A DNA stretch of 64,000 bases, from the NCBI GenBank assembly GCA_037074705.1, contig CM073596.1, positions 17,380,501-17,444,500 of the forward strand, written 5' to 3'. The notes beneath the pieces were generated by a model. It worked only from the letters and a program-made list of their open reading frames with translations, was not told the origin of the DNA and searched no databases. The stretch is from Zhengitettix transpicula (taxonomy: Eukaryota; Arthropoda; Insecta; Orthoptera; Tetrigidae). Every line of letters starts with the position of its first letter. The stretch's first letter is position 1. Shown piece after piece: positions 36,401-49,254 of the stretch. A program made the translations under genes and the position numbers.

Positions 36401-39400
36401 TTTAAGAGAAAAAAAATTTTTAACTAAATTTTTAATAGAAACATACAAGTCTATAGCCTTAGGCGTTTATTAATAAATTTTCAAGAGAAAAAAATTTTTT
36501 TACTAAAATTTTAATAGTAACATACAAGTCTACAGTCTTAGGCGTTTATTAATAAATTTTCAAGAGAAAAAAAATTTTTAACTAAAATTTAAATAAAACA
36601 TACAGAGCTAAAGCCTTAGGCGTTTATTAATAAATTTTCAAGATAAAAAAAATTTTTAACTAAAATTTAAATAAAACATACAAGGCTATAGCCTTAGGCG
36701 TTTATTAATAAATTTTCAAGAGAAAAAAAATTTTTAACTAAAATTTTAATAGAAACATACAAGGCTATAGTCTTATGCGTTTATTAATAAATTTTCAAGA
36801 GAAAAAAAATTTTTAACTAAAATTTTAATAGAAACATACAAGGCTATAGCCTTAGGCGTTTATTAATAAATTTTCAAAGAGAAAAAAAATTTTTAACTAA
36901 AATTTAAATAAAACATTTAAGGCTATAGTCTTAGGCGTTTATTAATAAATTTTCAAGAGAAAAAAATTTTTTAACTAAAATTTAAATAAAACATACAAGG
37001 CTATATAGCCTTATGCGTTTATTAATAAATTTTTAAGAGAAAAAAATTTTTTAACTAAAATTTAAATAAAACATACAAGGCGTTTATTAATAAATTGTTA
37101 AGAGAAAAAATATTTCTAACTAAAATTTAAATAAAACATACAAGGCTATAGTCTTAGGCGTTTATTAATAAATTTTCAAGAAAAAAAAAATTCTTATTAA
37201 AATTTAAATAAAACATACAAGGCTATAGTCTTAGGCGTTTATTAATAAATTTTCAAGACAAAAAATTTCTAACTAAAATTTAAATAAAACATACAAGGCT
37301 ATAGTCTTAGGCTTTTATTAATAAATTTTCAAGAGAAAAAACATTTCTAACTAAAATTTAAATAAAACATTCAAGGCTATATATAGTCTTAGGCGTTTAT
37401 TAATAAATTTTCAAGAGAAAAAAAATTTCTAACTAAAATTTAAATAAAACATACAAGGCTATAGTCTTAGGCGTTTATTATGAAATTTTCAAGAGAAAAA
37501 AAATTTCTAACTAAAATTTAAATAAAACATACAAGGCTATAGTCTTAGGCGTTTATTAATAAATTTTCAAGAGAAAAAATTTTTTAACTAAAATTTAAAT
37601 AAAAACATACAAGGCTATAGTCTTAGGCGTTAATTAATAAATTTTCAAGAGAAAAATTTTCTAACTAAATTTTAAATAAAACATACAAGGCTAGAGTCTT
37701 AAGCGTTTATTATGAAATTTTCAAAAGAAAAAAAATTTCTAATTAAAATTTAAATAAAACATACAAGGCTATAGTCTTAGGCGTTTATCATGAAATTTTC
37801 AAGAGAAAAAAAATTTCTAACTAAAATTTAAATAAAACATACGAGGCAATAGTCTTAGGCGTTTATTAATAAATTTTCAAGAGAAAAAAAATTTCTAACT
37901 AAAATTTAAATAAAACATACAAGGCTATAGTCTTAGGCGTTTATAATGAAATTTTCAAGAGAAAAAAAATTTCTAACTAAAATTAAAATAAAACATACAA
38001 GGCTATAGTCTGAGGCGTTTATTCTGAAATTTTCAAGAGAAAAAAAATTTCTAACTAAAATTTAAATAAAACATACAAAGCTATACTCTTAGGCGTTTAT
38101 TAATAAATTTTCAAGAGAAAAAAAATTTCTAACTAAAATTTAAATAAAACATACAAGGCGTTTATTTATAAATTTTTAAGAGAAAAAAAATTCTAACTAA
38201 AATTTAAATAAAACATACAAGGCTATGGTCTTAGGCGTTTATTAATAAATTTTCAACAGAAAAAAAATTCCTAACTAAAATTTAAATAAAACATACAAGG
38301 CGTTTATTAATAAATTTTCAAGAGAAAAAAAATTTTTAACTAAAATATTAATAAAAACATACAAGGCTATAGTCTTAGGCGTTTATTGATAAATTTTCAA
38401 GAGAAAAAAATTTTTTAACTAAAATATTAATAAAAACATACAAGGCTATAGTCTTAGGCGTTTATTAATAAATTTTCAAGAGAAAAAAAATTTTTAACTA
38501 AAATTTAAATAAAACATACAAGGCTATAGCCTTAGGCGTTTATTAATAAATTTTCAAGAGAAAAAAAATTTTTACCTGAAATTTAAATAAAACATACAAC
38601 GCCTTAGGCGTTTATTAATAAATTAATAAATTTACAAGAGAAAAAAAATTTTTAAATAAAACATACAAGGCTATAGCCTTAGGCGTTTATTAATAAGTTT
38701 TCAAGAGAAAAAAAATTTTAACTAAAATTTTAATAAAAACATACAAGGCTTAGCCTTTTGCGTTTATTAATAAATTTTTATGAGAAAAAAATTTTTTAAC
38801 TAAAATTTTAAAAAAAACATACAAGGCTATATATATTCTTAGGCGTTTATTATTAATTTTCAAGAGAAAAAAAAATTTTTAACTAAAATTTAAATAAAAC
38901 ATACAAGGCTATAGTCTTAGGCGTTTATTAATAAATTTTCAAGAGAAAAAATTTTTTTAACCAAAATTAAATATAACATACAAGGCTATAATCTTAGGCG
39001 TTTATTAATAAATTTTCAAGAGAAAAAAAATTTTTAACTAAACTTTTAATAGAAACATACAAGTCTATAGTCTTAGGCGTTTATTAATAAATTTTCAAGA
39101 GAAAAAATTTTTTAACTAAAATTTAAATAAAACATACAAGGCTATGGCCTTAGGCGTTTATTAATAAATTTTCAAGAGAAAAAAAAGTTTTACTAAAATT
39201 TAAATATAACATAGACGTTTATTAATAAATTTTTAAGAGAAAAAAATTTTTTAACTTAAATTTAAATAAAACATACAAGGCTATAGCCTTAGGCGTTTAT
39301 TAATAAATTTTCAAGAGAAAAAAAATTTTTAACTAAAATTTAAATAAATCATACAAGGCTATAGTCTTAGGCGTTTATTAATAAATTTTCAAGAGAAAAA

Positions 39401-42400
39401 ATTTTTTTAACCAAATATAAATATAACATACAAGGCTATAATCTTAGGCGTTTATTAATAAATTTTCAAGAGAAAAAAAATTTTTAACTAAAATTTTAAT
39501 AAAAACATACAAGGCTATAGTCTTAGGCGTTTATTAATAAATTTTCAATAGAAAAAAAAATTTTAACTACAATTTAAATAAAAATATACAAGGCTATAGT
39601 CTTAGGCGTTTATTAATAAATTTTCAAGAGAAAAAAAATTTTTAACTTAAATTTAAATAAAACATACAAGGCAATAGCCTTAGGCGTTTATTAATAAATT
39701 TTCAAGAGAAAAAAAATTTTTAACTAAAATTTTAATAAAAACATACAAGGCTATAGTCTTAGGCGTTTATTAATAAATTTTCAAGAAAAAAAAAATTTCT
39801 AACTAAAATTTAAATAAAACATACAAAGCTATAGTCTTATTCGTTTATTAATAAATTTTCAAGAGAAAAAAAATTTCTAACTAAAATTTAAATAAAACAT
39901 ACAAGGCTATAGTCTTAGGCGTTTATTAATAAATTTTCAATAGAAAAAAAAATTTTACTAAAATTTAAATAAAAACATACAAAGCTATAGTCTTATTCGT
40001 TTATTAATAAATTTTCAAGAGAAAAAAAATTTCTAACTAAAATTTAAATAAAACATACAAGGCAATAGCCTTAGGCGTTTATTAATAAATTTTCAAGAGA
40101 AAAAAAAGTTTTACTAAAATTTAAATAAAAACATAGGCGTTTATTAATAAATTTTTAAGAGAAAAAAATTTTTTAACTTAAATTTAAATAAAACATACAA
40201 GGCTATGGCCTTAGGCGTTTATTAATAAATTTTCAAGAGAAAAAAAAGTTTTACTAAAATTTAAATAAAAATAGGCGTTTATTAATAAATTTTCAAGAGA
40301 AAAAAATTTTTTAACTTAAATTTAAATAAAACATACAAGGCTATAGCCTTAGGCGTTTATAATTAATTTTCAAGAGAAAAAAAATTTTTAACTAAAATTT
40401 AAATAAAACATACAAGGCTATAGTCTTAGGCGTTTATTAATAAATTTTCAAGAGAAAAAAATTTTTTAACCAAAATTAAATATAACATACAAGGCTATAG
40501 TCTTAGGCGTTTATTAATAAATTTTGAAGAGAAAAAAAATTTTAAACTAAGATTTTAATAGAAAAAAAAGGCTATAGTCTTAGGCGTTTATTAATAAATT
40601 TTCAAGAGAAAAAAAATTTTTAACTAATATTTTAATAGAAACATACAAGTCTATAGTCTTAGGCGTTTATTAATAAATTTTCAAGAGAAAAAAATTTTTT
40701 AACCAAAATTAAATATAACATACAAGGCTATAGTCTTAGGCGTTTATTAATAAATTTTCAAGAGAAAAAAAATTTTAACTAAAATTTTAATAAAAACATA
40801 CAAGGCTATAGTCTTAGGCGTTTATTAATAAATTTTCAATAGAAAAAAAATTTTTAACTACAATTTTAATAAAAATATACAAGGCTATAGTCTTAGGCGT
40901 TTATTAATAAATTTTCAAGAGAAAAAAAAGTTTTACTAAAACTTAAATAAAAACATAGGCGTTTATTAATAAATTTTTAAGAGAAAAAATTTTTTTAACT
41001 TAAATTTAAATAAAACATACAAGGCTATGGCCTTAGGCGTTTATTAATAAATTTTCAAGAGAAAAAAAAGTTTTACTAAAATTTAAATAAAAACATAGGC
41101 GTTTATTAATAAATTTTTAAGAGTAAAAAATTTTTTAACTTAAATTTAAATAAAACATACAAGGCGTTTATTAATAAATTTTCAAGAGAAAAAAAAGTTT
41201 TACTAAAATTTAAATAAAAACATAGGCGTTTATTAATAAATTTTCAAGAGAAAAAAATTTTTTAACCAAAATTAAATATAACATACAAGGCTATAGTCTT
41301 AGGCGTTTATTAATAAATTTTGAAGAGAAAAAAAATTTTAAACTAAAATTTTAATAGAAAAAAAAGGCTATAGTGATAGGCGTTTATTAATAAATTTTCA
41401 AGAGAAAAAAAATTTTTAACTAATATTTTAATAGAAACATACAAGTCTATAGTCTTATGCGTTTATTAATAAATTTTCAAGAGAAAAAAATTTTTTAACC
41501 AAAATTAAATATAACATACAAGGCTATAGCCTTAGGCGTTTATTAATAAATTTTCAAGAGAAAAAAATTTTTTAACTTAAATTTAAATAAAACATACAAG
41601 GCTATAGCCTTAGGCGTTTATAATTAATTTTCAAGAGAAAAAAAATTTTTAACTAAAATTTAAATAAAACATACAAGGCTATAGTCTTAGGCGTTTATTA
41701 ATAAATTTTCAAGAGAAAAAAAATTTCTAACTTAAATATTAATAAAAATATACAAGACTATAGTCTTAGGCGTTTATTAATAAATTTTCAAGAGAAAAAA
41801 AATTTCTAACTAAAATTTAAATAAAACATACAAGGCTATAGTCTTAGGCGTTTATTAATAAAATTTCAAGAGAAAAAAAATTTTTAACTAAAATTTTAAT
41901 AAAAACATACAAGGCTATAGTCTTAGGCGTTTATTAATAAATTTTCAATAGAAAAAAAAATTTTAACTACAATTTTAATAAAAATATACAAGGCTATAGT
42001 CTTAGGAGTTTATTAATAAATTTTCAAGAGTAAAAAAATTTTTTATTTAAATTTAAATAAAACATACAAGGCAATAGCCTTAGGCGTTTATTAATAAATT
42101 TTCAAGAGAAAAAAAAGTTTTACTAAAATTTAAATAAAAACATAGGCGTTTATTAATAAATTTTTAAGAGAAAAAAATTTTTTAACTTAAATTTAAATAA
42201 AACATACAAGGCTATATCCTTAGGCGTTTATTAATAAATTTTCAAGAGAAAAAAAAGTTTTACTAAAATTTAAATAAAAACATAGGCGTTTATTAATAAA
42301 TTTTTAAGAGAAAAAAATTTTTTAACTTAAATTTAAATAAAACATACAAGGCTATAGCCTTAGGCGTTTATTAATAAATTTTCAAGAGAAAAAAAATTTT

Positions 42401-43559
42401 TAACCAAAATTAAATATAACATACAAGGCTATAGTCTTAGGCGTTTATTAATAAATTTTCAAGAGAAAAAAAATTTTTAACTAAAATTTTAATCAAACAT
42501 ACAAGGCTATAGCCTTAGCCGTTTATTAATAAATTTTTAAGAGAAAAAAAATTTTTAACTAAATTTTTAATAGAAACATACAAGTCTATAGCCTTAGGCG
42601 TTTATTAATAAATTTTCAAGAAAAAAAAATTTTTTAACTAAAATTTTAATAGAAACATACAAGGCTATAGTCTTATGCGTTTATTAATAAATTTTCAAGA
42701 GAAAAAAAATTTTAAACTAAAATTTTAATAGAAACATACAAGGCTATAGCCTTAGGCGTTTATTAATAAATTTTCAAGAGAAAAAAAATTTTTAACTAAA
42801 ATTTAAATAAAACATTTAAGGCTATAGTCTTAGGCGTTTATTAATAAATTTTCAAGAGAAAAAAATTTTTTAACTAAAATTTAAATAAAACATACAAGGC
42901 TATATAGCCTTAGGCGTTTATTAATAAATTTTCAAGAGAAAAAAAAGTTTTACTAAAATTTAAATAAAAACATACAAGGCTTAGCCTTATGCGTTTATTA
43001 ATAAATTTTTAAGAGAAAAAAATTTTTTAACTAAAATATAAATAAAACATACAAGGCTATAGTCTTAGGCGTTTATTAATAAATTGTTAAGAGAAAAAAT
43101 ATTTCTAACTAAAATTTAAATAAAACATACAAGGCTATAGTCTTAGGCGTTTATTAATAAATTTTCAAGAAAAAAAAAATTTCTTATTAAAATTTAAATA
43201 AAACATACAAGGCTATAGTCTTAGGCGTTTATTAATAAATTTTCAAGAGAAAAAAATTTCTAACTAAAATTTAAATAAAACATACAAGGCTATAGTCTTA
43301 GGCTTTTATTAATAAATTTTCAAGAGAAAAAAAATTTCTAACTAAAATTTAAATAAAACATTCAAGGCTATATATAGTCTTAGGCGTTTATTAATAAATT
43401 TTCAAGAGAAAAAAAATTTCTAACTAAAATTTAAATAAAACATACAAGGCTATAGTCTTAGGCGTTTATTATGAAATTTTCAAGAGAAAAAAAATTTCTA
43501 ACTAAAATTTAAATAAAACATACAAGGATATAGTCTTAGGCGTTTATTAATAAATTTTC

Positions 43560-46500
43560 AAGAGAAATAATTTTTTAACTAAAATTTAAATAAAAACATA
43601 CAAGGCTATAGTCTTAGGCGTTAATTAATAAATTTTCAAGAGAAAAATTTTCTAACTAAATTTTAAATAAAACATACAAGGCTAGAGTCTTAAGCGTTTA
43701 TTATGAAATTTTCAAAAGAAAAAAAATTTCTAATTAAAATTTAAATAAAACATACAAGGCTATAGTCTTAGGCGTTTATCATGAAATTTTCAAGAGAAAA
43801 AAAATTTCTAACTAAAATTTAAATAAAACATACGAGGCAATAGTCTTAGGCGTTTATTAATAAATTTTCAAGAGAAAAAAAATTTCTAACTAAAATTTAA
43901 ATAAAACATACAAGGCTATAGTCTTAGGCGTTTATAATGAAATTTTCAAGAGAAAAAAAATTTCTAACTAAAATTAAAATAAAACATACAAGGCTATAGT
44001 CTGAGGCGTTTATTCTGAAATTTTCAAGAGAAAAAAAATTTCTAACTAAAATTTAAATAAAACATACAAGGCTACAGTCTTAGGCGTTTATTATGAAATT
44101 TTTAAGAGAAAAAAATTTTCTAACTAAAATTAAAATAAAACATACAAGGCAATAGTCTTAGGCGTTTATTAATAAATTTTCAACAGAAAAAAAATTTCTA
44201 ACTAAAATTTAAATAAAACATACAAGGCGTTTATTAATAAATTTTCAAGAGAAAAAAAATTTTTAACTTAAATATTAATAAAAACATACAAGGCTATAGT
44301 CTTAGGCGTTTATTGATAAATTTTCAAGAGAAAAAAAATTTTTAACTAAAATATTAATAAAAACATACAAGGCTATAGTCTTAGGCGTTTATTAATAAAT
44401 TTTCAAATGAAAAAAAATTTCTAACTAAAATTTAAATAAAACATACAAGGCTATAGTCTTAGGCGTTTATTAATAAATTTTCAAGAGAAAAATAATTTCT
44501 AACTAAAATTTGAATAAAACATACAAGGCTATGGTCTTAGGCGTTTATTAATAAATTTTCAAGAGAAAAAAAATTTCTAACTAAAATTTAAATAAAACAT
44601 ACAAGGCGTTTATTAATAAATTTTCAAGAGAAAAAAAATTTTTAACTAAAATATTAATAAAAACATACAAGGCTATAGTCTTAGGCGTTTATTGATAAAT
44701 TTTCAAGAGAAAAAATTTTTTTAACTAAAATATTAATAAAAACATACAAGGCTATAGTCTTAGGCGTTTATTAATAAATTTTCAAATGAAAAAAAATTTC
44801 TAACTAAAATTTAAATAAAACAAACAAGGCTATAGTCTTAGGCGTTTAATAATAAATTTTCAAGAGAAAAAAAATTTCTAACTAAAATTTTAATAAATTT
44901 TCAAGAGAAAAACTATTTCTAACTAAAATTTAAATAAAACATACAAGGCTATAGTCTTAGGCGTTTATTAATAAATTTTCAAGAGAAAAAATTTTTTAAC
45001 TAAAATTTAAATAAAAACATACAAGGCTATAGTCTTAGGCGTTAATTAATAAATTTTCAAGAGAAAAATTTTCTAACTAAATTTTAAATAAAACATACAA
45101 GGCTAGAGTCTTAAGCGTTTATTATGAAATTTTCAAAAGAAAAAAAATTTCTAATTAAAATTTAAATAAAACATACAAGGCTATAGTCTTAGGCGTTTAT
45201 CATGAAATTTTCAAGAGAAAAAAAATTTCTAACTAAAATTTAAATAAAACATACGAGGCAATAGTCTTAGGCGTTTATTAATAAATTTTCAAGAGAAAAA
45301 AAATTTCTAACTAAAATTTAAATAAAACATACAAGGCTATAGTCTTAGGCGTTTATAATGAAATTTTCAAGAGAAAAAAAATTTCTAACTAAAATTAAAA
45401 TAAAACATACAAGGCTATAGTCTGAGGCGTTTATTCTGAAATTTTCAAGAGAAAAAAAATTTCTAACTAAAATTTAAATAAAACATACAAGGCTACAGTC
45501 TTAGGCGTTTATTATGAAATTTTTAAGAGAAAAAAATTTTCTAACTAAAATTAAAATAAAACATACAAGGCTATAGTCTTAGGCGTTTATTATGAAATTT
45601 TCAAGAAAAAAAAAATTTCTAACTAAAATTTAAATAAATCATACAAAGCTATAGTCTTAGGCGTTTATTAATAAATTTTCAAGAGAAAAAAAATTTCTAA
45701 CTAAAATTTAAATAAAACATACAAGGCTATAGTCTTAGGCGTTTATTTATAAATTTTTAAGAGAAAAAAATTTCTAACTAAAATTTAAATAAAACATACA
45801 AGGCTATAGTCTTAGGCGTTTATTAATAAATTTTCAAGAGAAAAAAAATTTCTAACTAAAATTTAAATTAAACATACAAGGCTATAGTCTTAGGCGTTTA
45901 TCAATAAATTTTCAAGAGAAAAATAATTTCTAACTAAAATTTGAATAAAACATACAAGGCTATGGTCTTAGGCGTTTATTAATAAATTTTCAACAGAAAA
46001 AAAATTTCTAACTAAAATTTAAATAAAACATACAAGGCGTTTATTAATAAATTTTCAAGAGAAAAAAAATTTTTAACTAAAATATTAATAAAAACATACA
46101 AGGCTATAGTCTTAGGCGTTTATTGATAAATTTTCAAGAGAAAAAAATTTTTTAACTAAAATATTAATAAAAACATACAAGGCTATAGTCTTAGGCGTTT
46201 ATTAATAAATTTTCAAATGAAAAAAAATTTCTAACTAAAATTTAAATAAAACATACAAGGCTATAGTCTTAGGCGTTTATTAATAAATTTTCAAGAGAAA
46301 AATAATTTCTAACTAAAATTTGAATAAAACATACAAGGCTATGGTCTTAGGCGTTTATTAATAAATTTTCAAGAGAAAAAAAATTTCTAACTAAAATTTA
46401 AATAAAACATACAAGGCGTTTATTAATAAATTTTCAAGAGAAAAAAAATTTTTAACTAAAATATTAATAAAAACATACAAGGCTATAGTCTTAGGCGTTT

Positions 46501-46760
46501 ATTGATAAATTTTCAAGAGAAAAAATTTTTTTAACTAAAATATTAATAAAAACATACAAGGCTATAGTCTTAGGCGTTTATTAATAAATTTTCAAATGAA
46601 AAAAAATTTCTAACTAAAATTTAAATAAAACAAACAAGGCTATAGTCTTAGGCGTTTAATAATAAATTTTCAAGAGAAAAAAAATTTCTAACTAAAATTT
46701 TAATAAATTTTCAAGAGAAAAACTATTTCTAACTAAAATTTAAATAAAACATACAAGGCT
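43560..46760. repeat. Nested duplications at the right of the array
   Basis: Two overlapping offsets are seen. About 43560-44110 recurs at about 44981-45531 (GCTAGAG at 43681 and 45102; GCTACAG at 44071 and 45492; offset 1421). About 44165-44950 recurs at about 45975-46760 (TTTCAAATGA at 44401 and 46211; CAAACAAGGC at 44821 and 46631; offset 1810). The block belongs to the C subfamily. Confidence 0.85.
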
Positions 46761-47944
46761 ATAGCCTTAGGCGTTTATTAATAAATTTTATAGATAAAAA
46801 AAATTTTTAACTAAAATTTAAATAAAACATACAAGGCTATAGTCTTAGGCGTTTATTAATAAATTTTCAAGAGAAAAAAAATTTTTAATTAAAATTTAAA
46901 TAAAACATACAAAGCCATAGCCTTAGGCCTTTATTAATAAATTTTCAAGAGAAAAAAAATTTTAATTAAAATTTTAATAATTTTTAAGAGAAAAAATTTT
47001 TTAACTAAAATTTAAATAAAACATACAAGGCTATAGCCTTAGGCGTTTATTAATAAATTTTCAATAGAAAAAAAAATTTTAACTACAATTTTAATAAAAA
47101 CATACAAGGCTATATACTTAGGCGTTTATTAATAAATTTTCAAGAGAAAAAAAATTTTCAACTAAAATTTAAATAAAACATTTAAGGCTATAGTCTTAGG
47201 CGTTTATTAATAAATTTTCAAGAGAAAAAAAATTTTTAACTAAAATTTAAATAAAACATACAAGGCTATATAGCCTTAGGCGTTTATTAATAAATTTTCA
47301 AGAGAAAAAAAAGTTTTACTAAAATTTAAATAAAAACATACAAGGCTTAGCCTTATGCGTTTATTAATAAATTTTTAAGAGAAAAAAATTTTTTAACTAA
47401 AATTTTAATAAAAACATACAAGGCTATAGTCTTAGGCGTTTATTAATAAATTTTCAAGAGAAAAATTTTTTAACTAAAATTTAAATAAAACATACAAGGC
47501 TATAGCCTTAGCCGTTTATTAATCAATTTTCAAGCGAAAAAAAATTTTTAACTAAAATTTTAATAGAAACATACAAGTCTATAGTCTTAGGCGTTTATTC
47601 ATAAATTTTCAAGAGAAAAAAAATTTTTAACTAAAATTTAAATAAAACATACAAGGCTATATAGCCTTAGGCGTTTATTAATAAATTTTCAAGAGAAAAA
47701 ATTTTTTAACTACAATTTAAATAAAACATACAAGGCGTTTATTAATAAATTTTCAAGAGAAAAAAAAGTTTTACTAAAATTTAAATAAAAACATAGGCGT
47801 TTATTAATAAATTTTTAAGAGAAAAAAATTTTTTAACTTAAATTTAAATAAAACATACAAGTCTATAGTCTTAGGCGTTTATTCATAAATTTTCAAGAGA
47901 AAATAAATTTTTAACTAAAATTTATATAAAACATACAAGGCGTT

Positions 47945-48235
47945 GAAAGGGGGGATGTGGAAGGGTAGAGGAAGGTATCCAAGAGTTAACTAGGGCCCCC
48001 GGGCTATATTTTAAGGATCCTACCCGACATTCGCCTAAAGAAATGCAGGACAAACACTAGAAAAACCTGCATCAAATAAGTCGAGAATTGGGTACTTGTC
48101 CCACGCCCTTCCGATAGCGGGAGAAGAGTTTGCTGTGGGGACGCAGCATTCCCTTCTCCGTGCCTCGACCAGTTTAGGAGGCAGCTGGCCGACTATTCCA
48201 ATGGGACTAGCGGGCAAATTAAACAATAAAATTAA
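47945..48235. other. GC-richer segment next to satellite, unidentified
   Basis: Immediately after the last monomer the sequence becomes GC-rich (GAAAGGGGGGATGTGGAAGG..., GGGCCCCCGGGC). A 63-codon frame is open on the minus strand (48226-48035) containing KLVEARRRECCVPT. I do not recognise a family. It may be part of a dispersed repeat. Confidence 0.3.
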
Positions 48236-49254
48236 CTAATTGGAATATAACTGAGCTTTATCAACGAGCGACTATAAATTTGGTGTTAAAATAATTGGCA
48301 CCTTTCATCCTTCAAAGCAATTTATTATACATACAAGATTTATACTGTTGCAGTTATTCGGTACTGTGAAAAGTGAATGATCAATCCAGTGCCAGTAACG
48401 ACAAACAGATCGTAAGAAATATATGTAGTAAATAGTAATTTATTACAGACTACATTAATAACGAGGAAATACATGAAAGTATGGCTGAACTCTAAAAAAA
48501 ATTCTAAGATGTGTCTTCTTCCCATAAATTAATTTCTACGACGGCGTTTGGGAGTAAAACATAAATTTTAATGCTTGGAAAATTCATTTAAAAAAACTCT
48601 GTGACATATTTTGTAATTACCACACTATTCCTCTCATCAGACTTGCATCCATGGCAAACAGATTTAAATTGACGAATATACTGTAAACATTTCCATCTAG
48701 AATTAGTTCACCGCTCGACACACAACAGCAGAACAAACTACGTACAGTGAATGAAGGTTACAGTGTTCAGAGAAATGTACATGTAAGTAAACACCTACAC
48801 GGGTATAAAACAAATATACAGGGAAAATCCACACCTTAAAAAACAACCAGAGTTTTAATCGTGATACAGGACACATGGAAATTAAATGCACATTTTCTTA
48901 CTGTTGATCAGGCGTCTAAAAATTTGCCTTTAATTATCACGACTTTAAGGGAGGATGGCCTGAAAATACCCCGTGCACGTCTCTGATTTTTTTTTACCGG
49001 AAATGTGTGGATATTATTAATAATTAAATTAATTTTACAGATCGCGGTAGAACGAATTCGCGGGCTACTTGTAAATTTTTTTGTATTTATATTAATTGTA
49101 CTAGAAATGACATTAGCGCTGTGATAGATACATAAAATTATATTAAAATTAATTAAATATCGTCCATCAAATAACATCTCCAAATAAAATTAATATTTTA
49201 CGTTTCTTTGAACCGATAAATAAGCCCTAAAGTAGTAAAAAACGTATCAGATTC
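48236..49254. other. Non-coding DNA, nothing recognised
   Basis: Short frames on the minus strand show no family resemblance. The base composition is AT-rich. Confidence 0.4.

Larger units (their letters stand above)
16564..47944. repeat. 78-bp satellite DNA array, about 400 monomers
   Basis: Tandem monomers of 78 bp start, in my chosen phase, with GGCTATAGYCTTAGGCGTTT. They continue with ATTAATAAATTTTCAAGAG, an A-tract of seven or eight, TTTYTAACTAAAATTTAAAT and AAAACATACAA. Successive CTTAGGCG/CCTTAGGCG positions at 16573, 16651, 16729 and 16807 confirm the period. About 20% is GC and there is usually one CpG per unit. GGCTATAGCC is a perfect palindrome in many monomers. Shortened units of about 62 and 65 bp recur (AACATAGGCG and ACAAGGCGTTTATT junctions). 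No other element or open frame interrupts the array. Both edges are abrupt. Confidence 0.98.

Noticed and set aside
16564..47944. A CRISPR array or other direct-repeat/spacer structure
   Set aside because: There are no unique spacers: the whole 78-bp unit is repeated, the setting is eukaryotic, and no cas-like gene is present.
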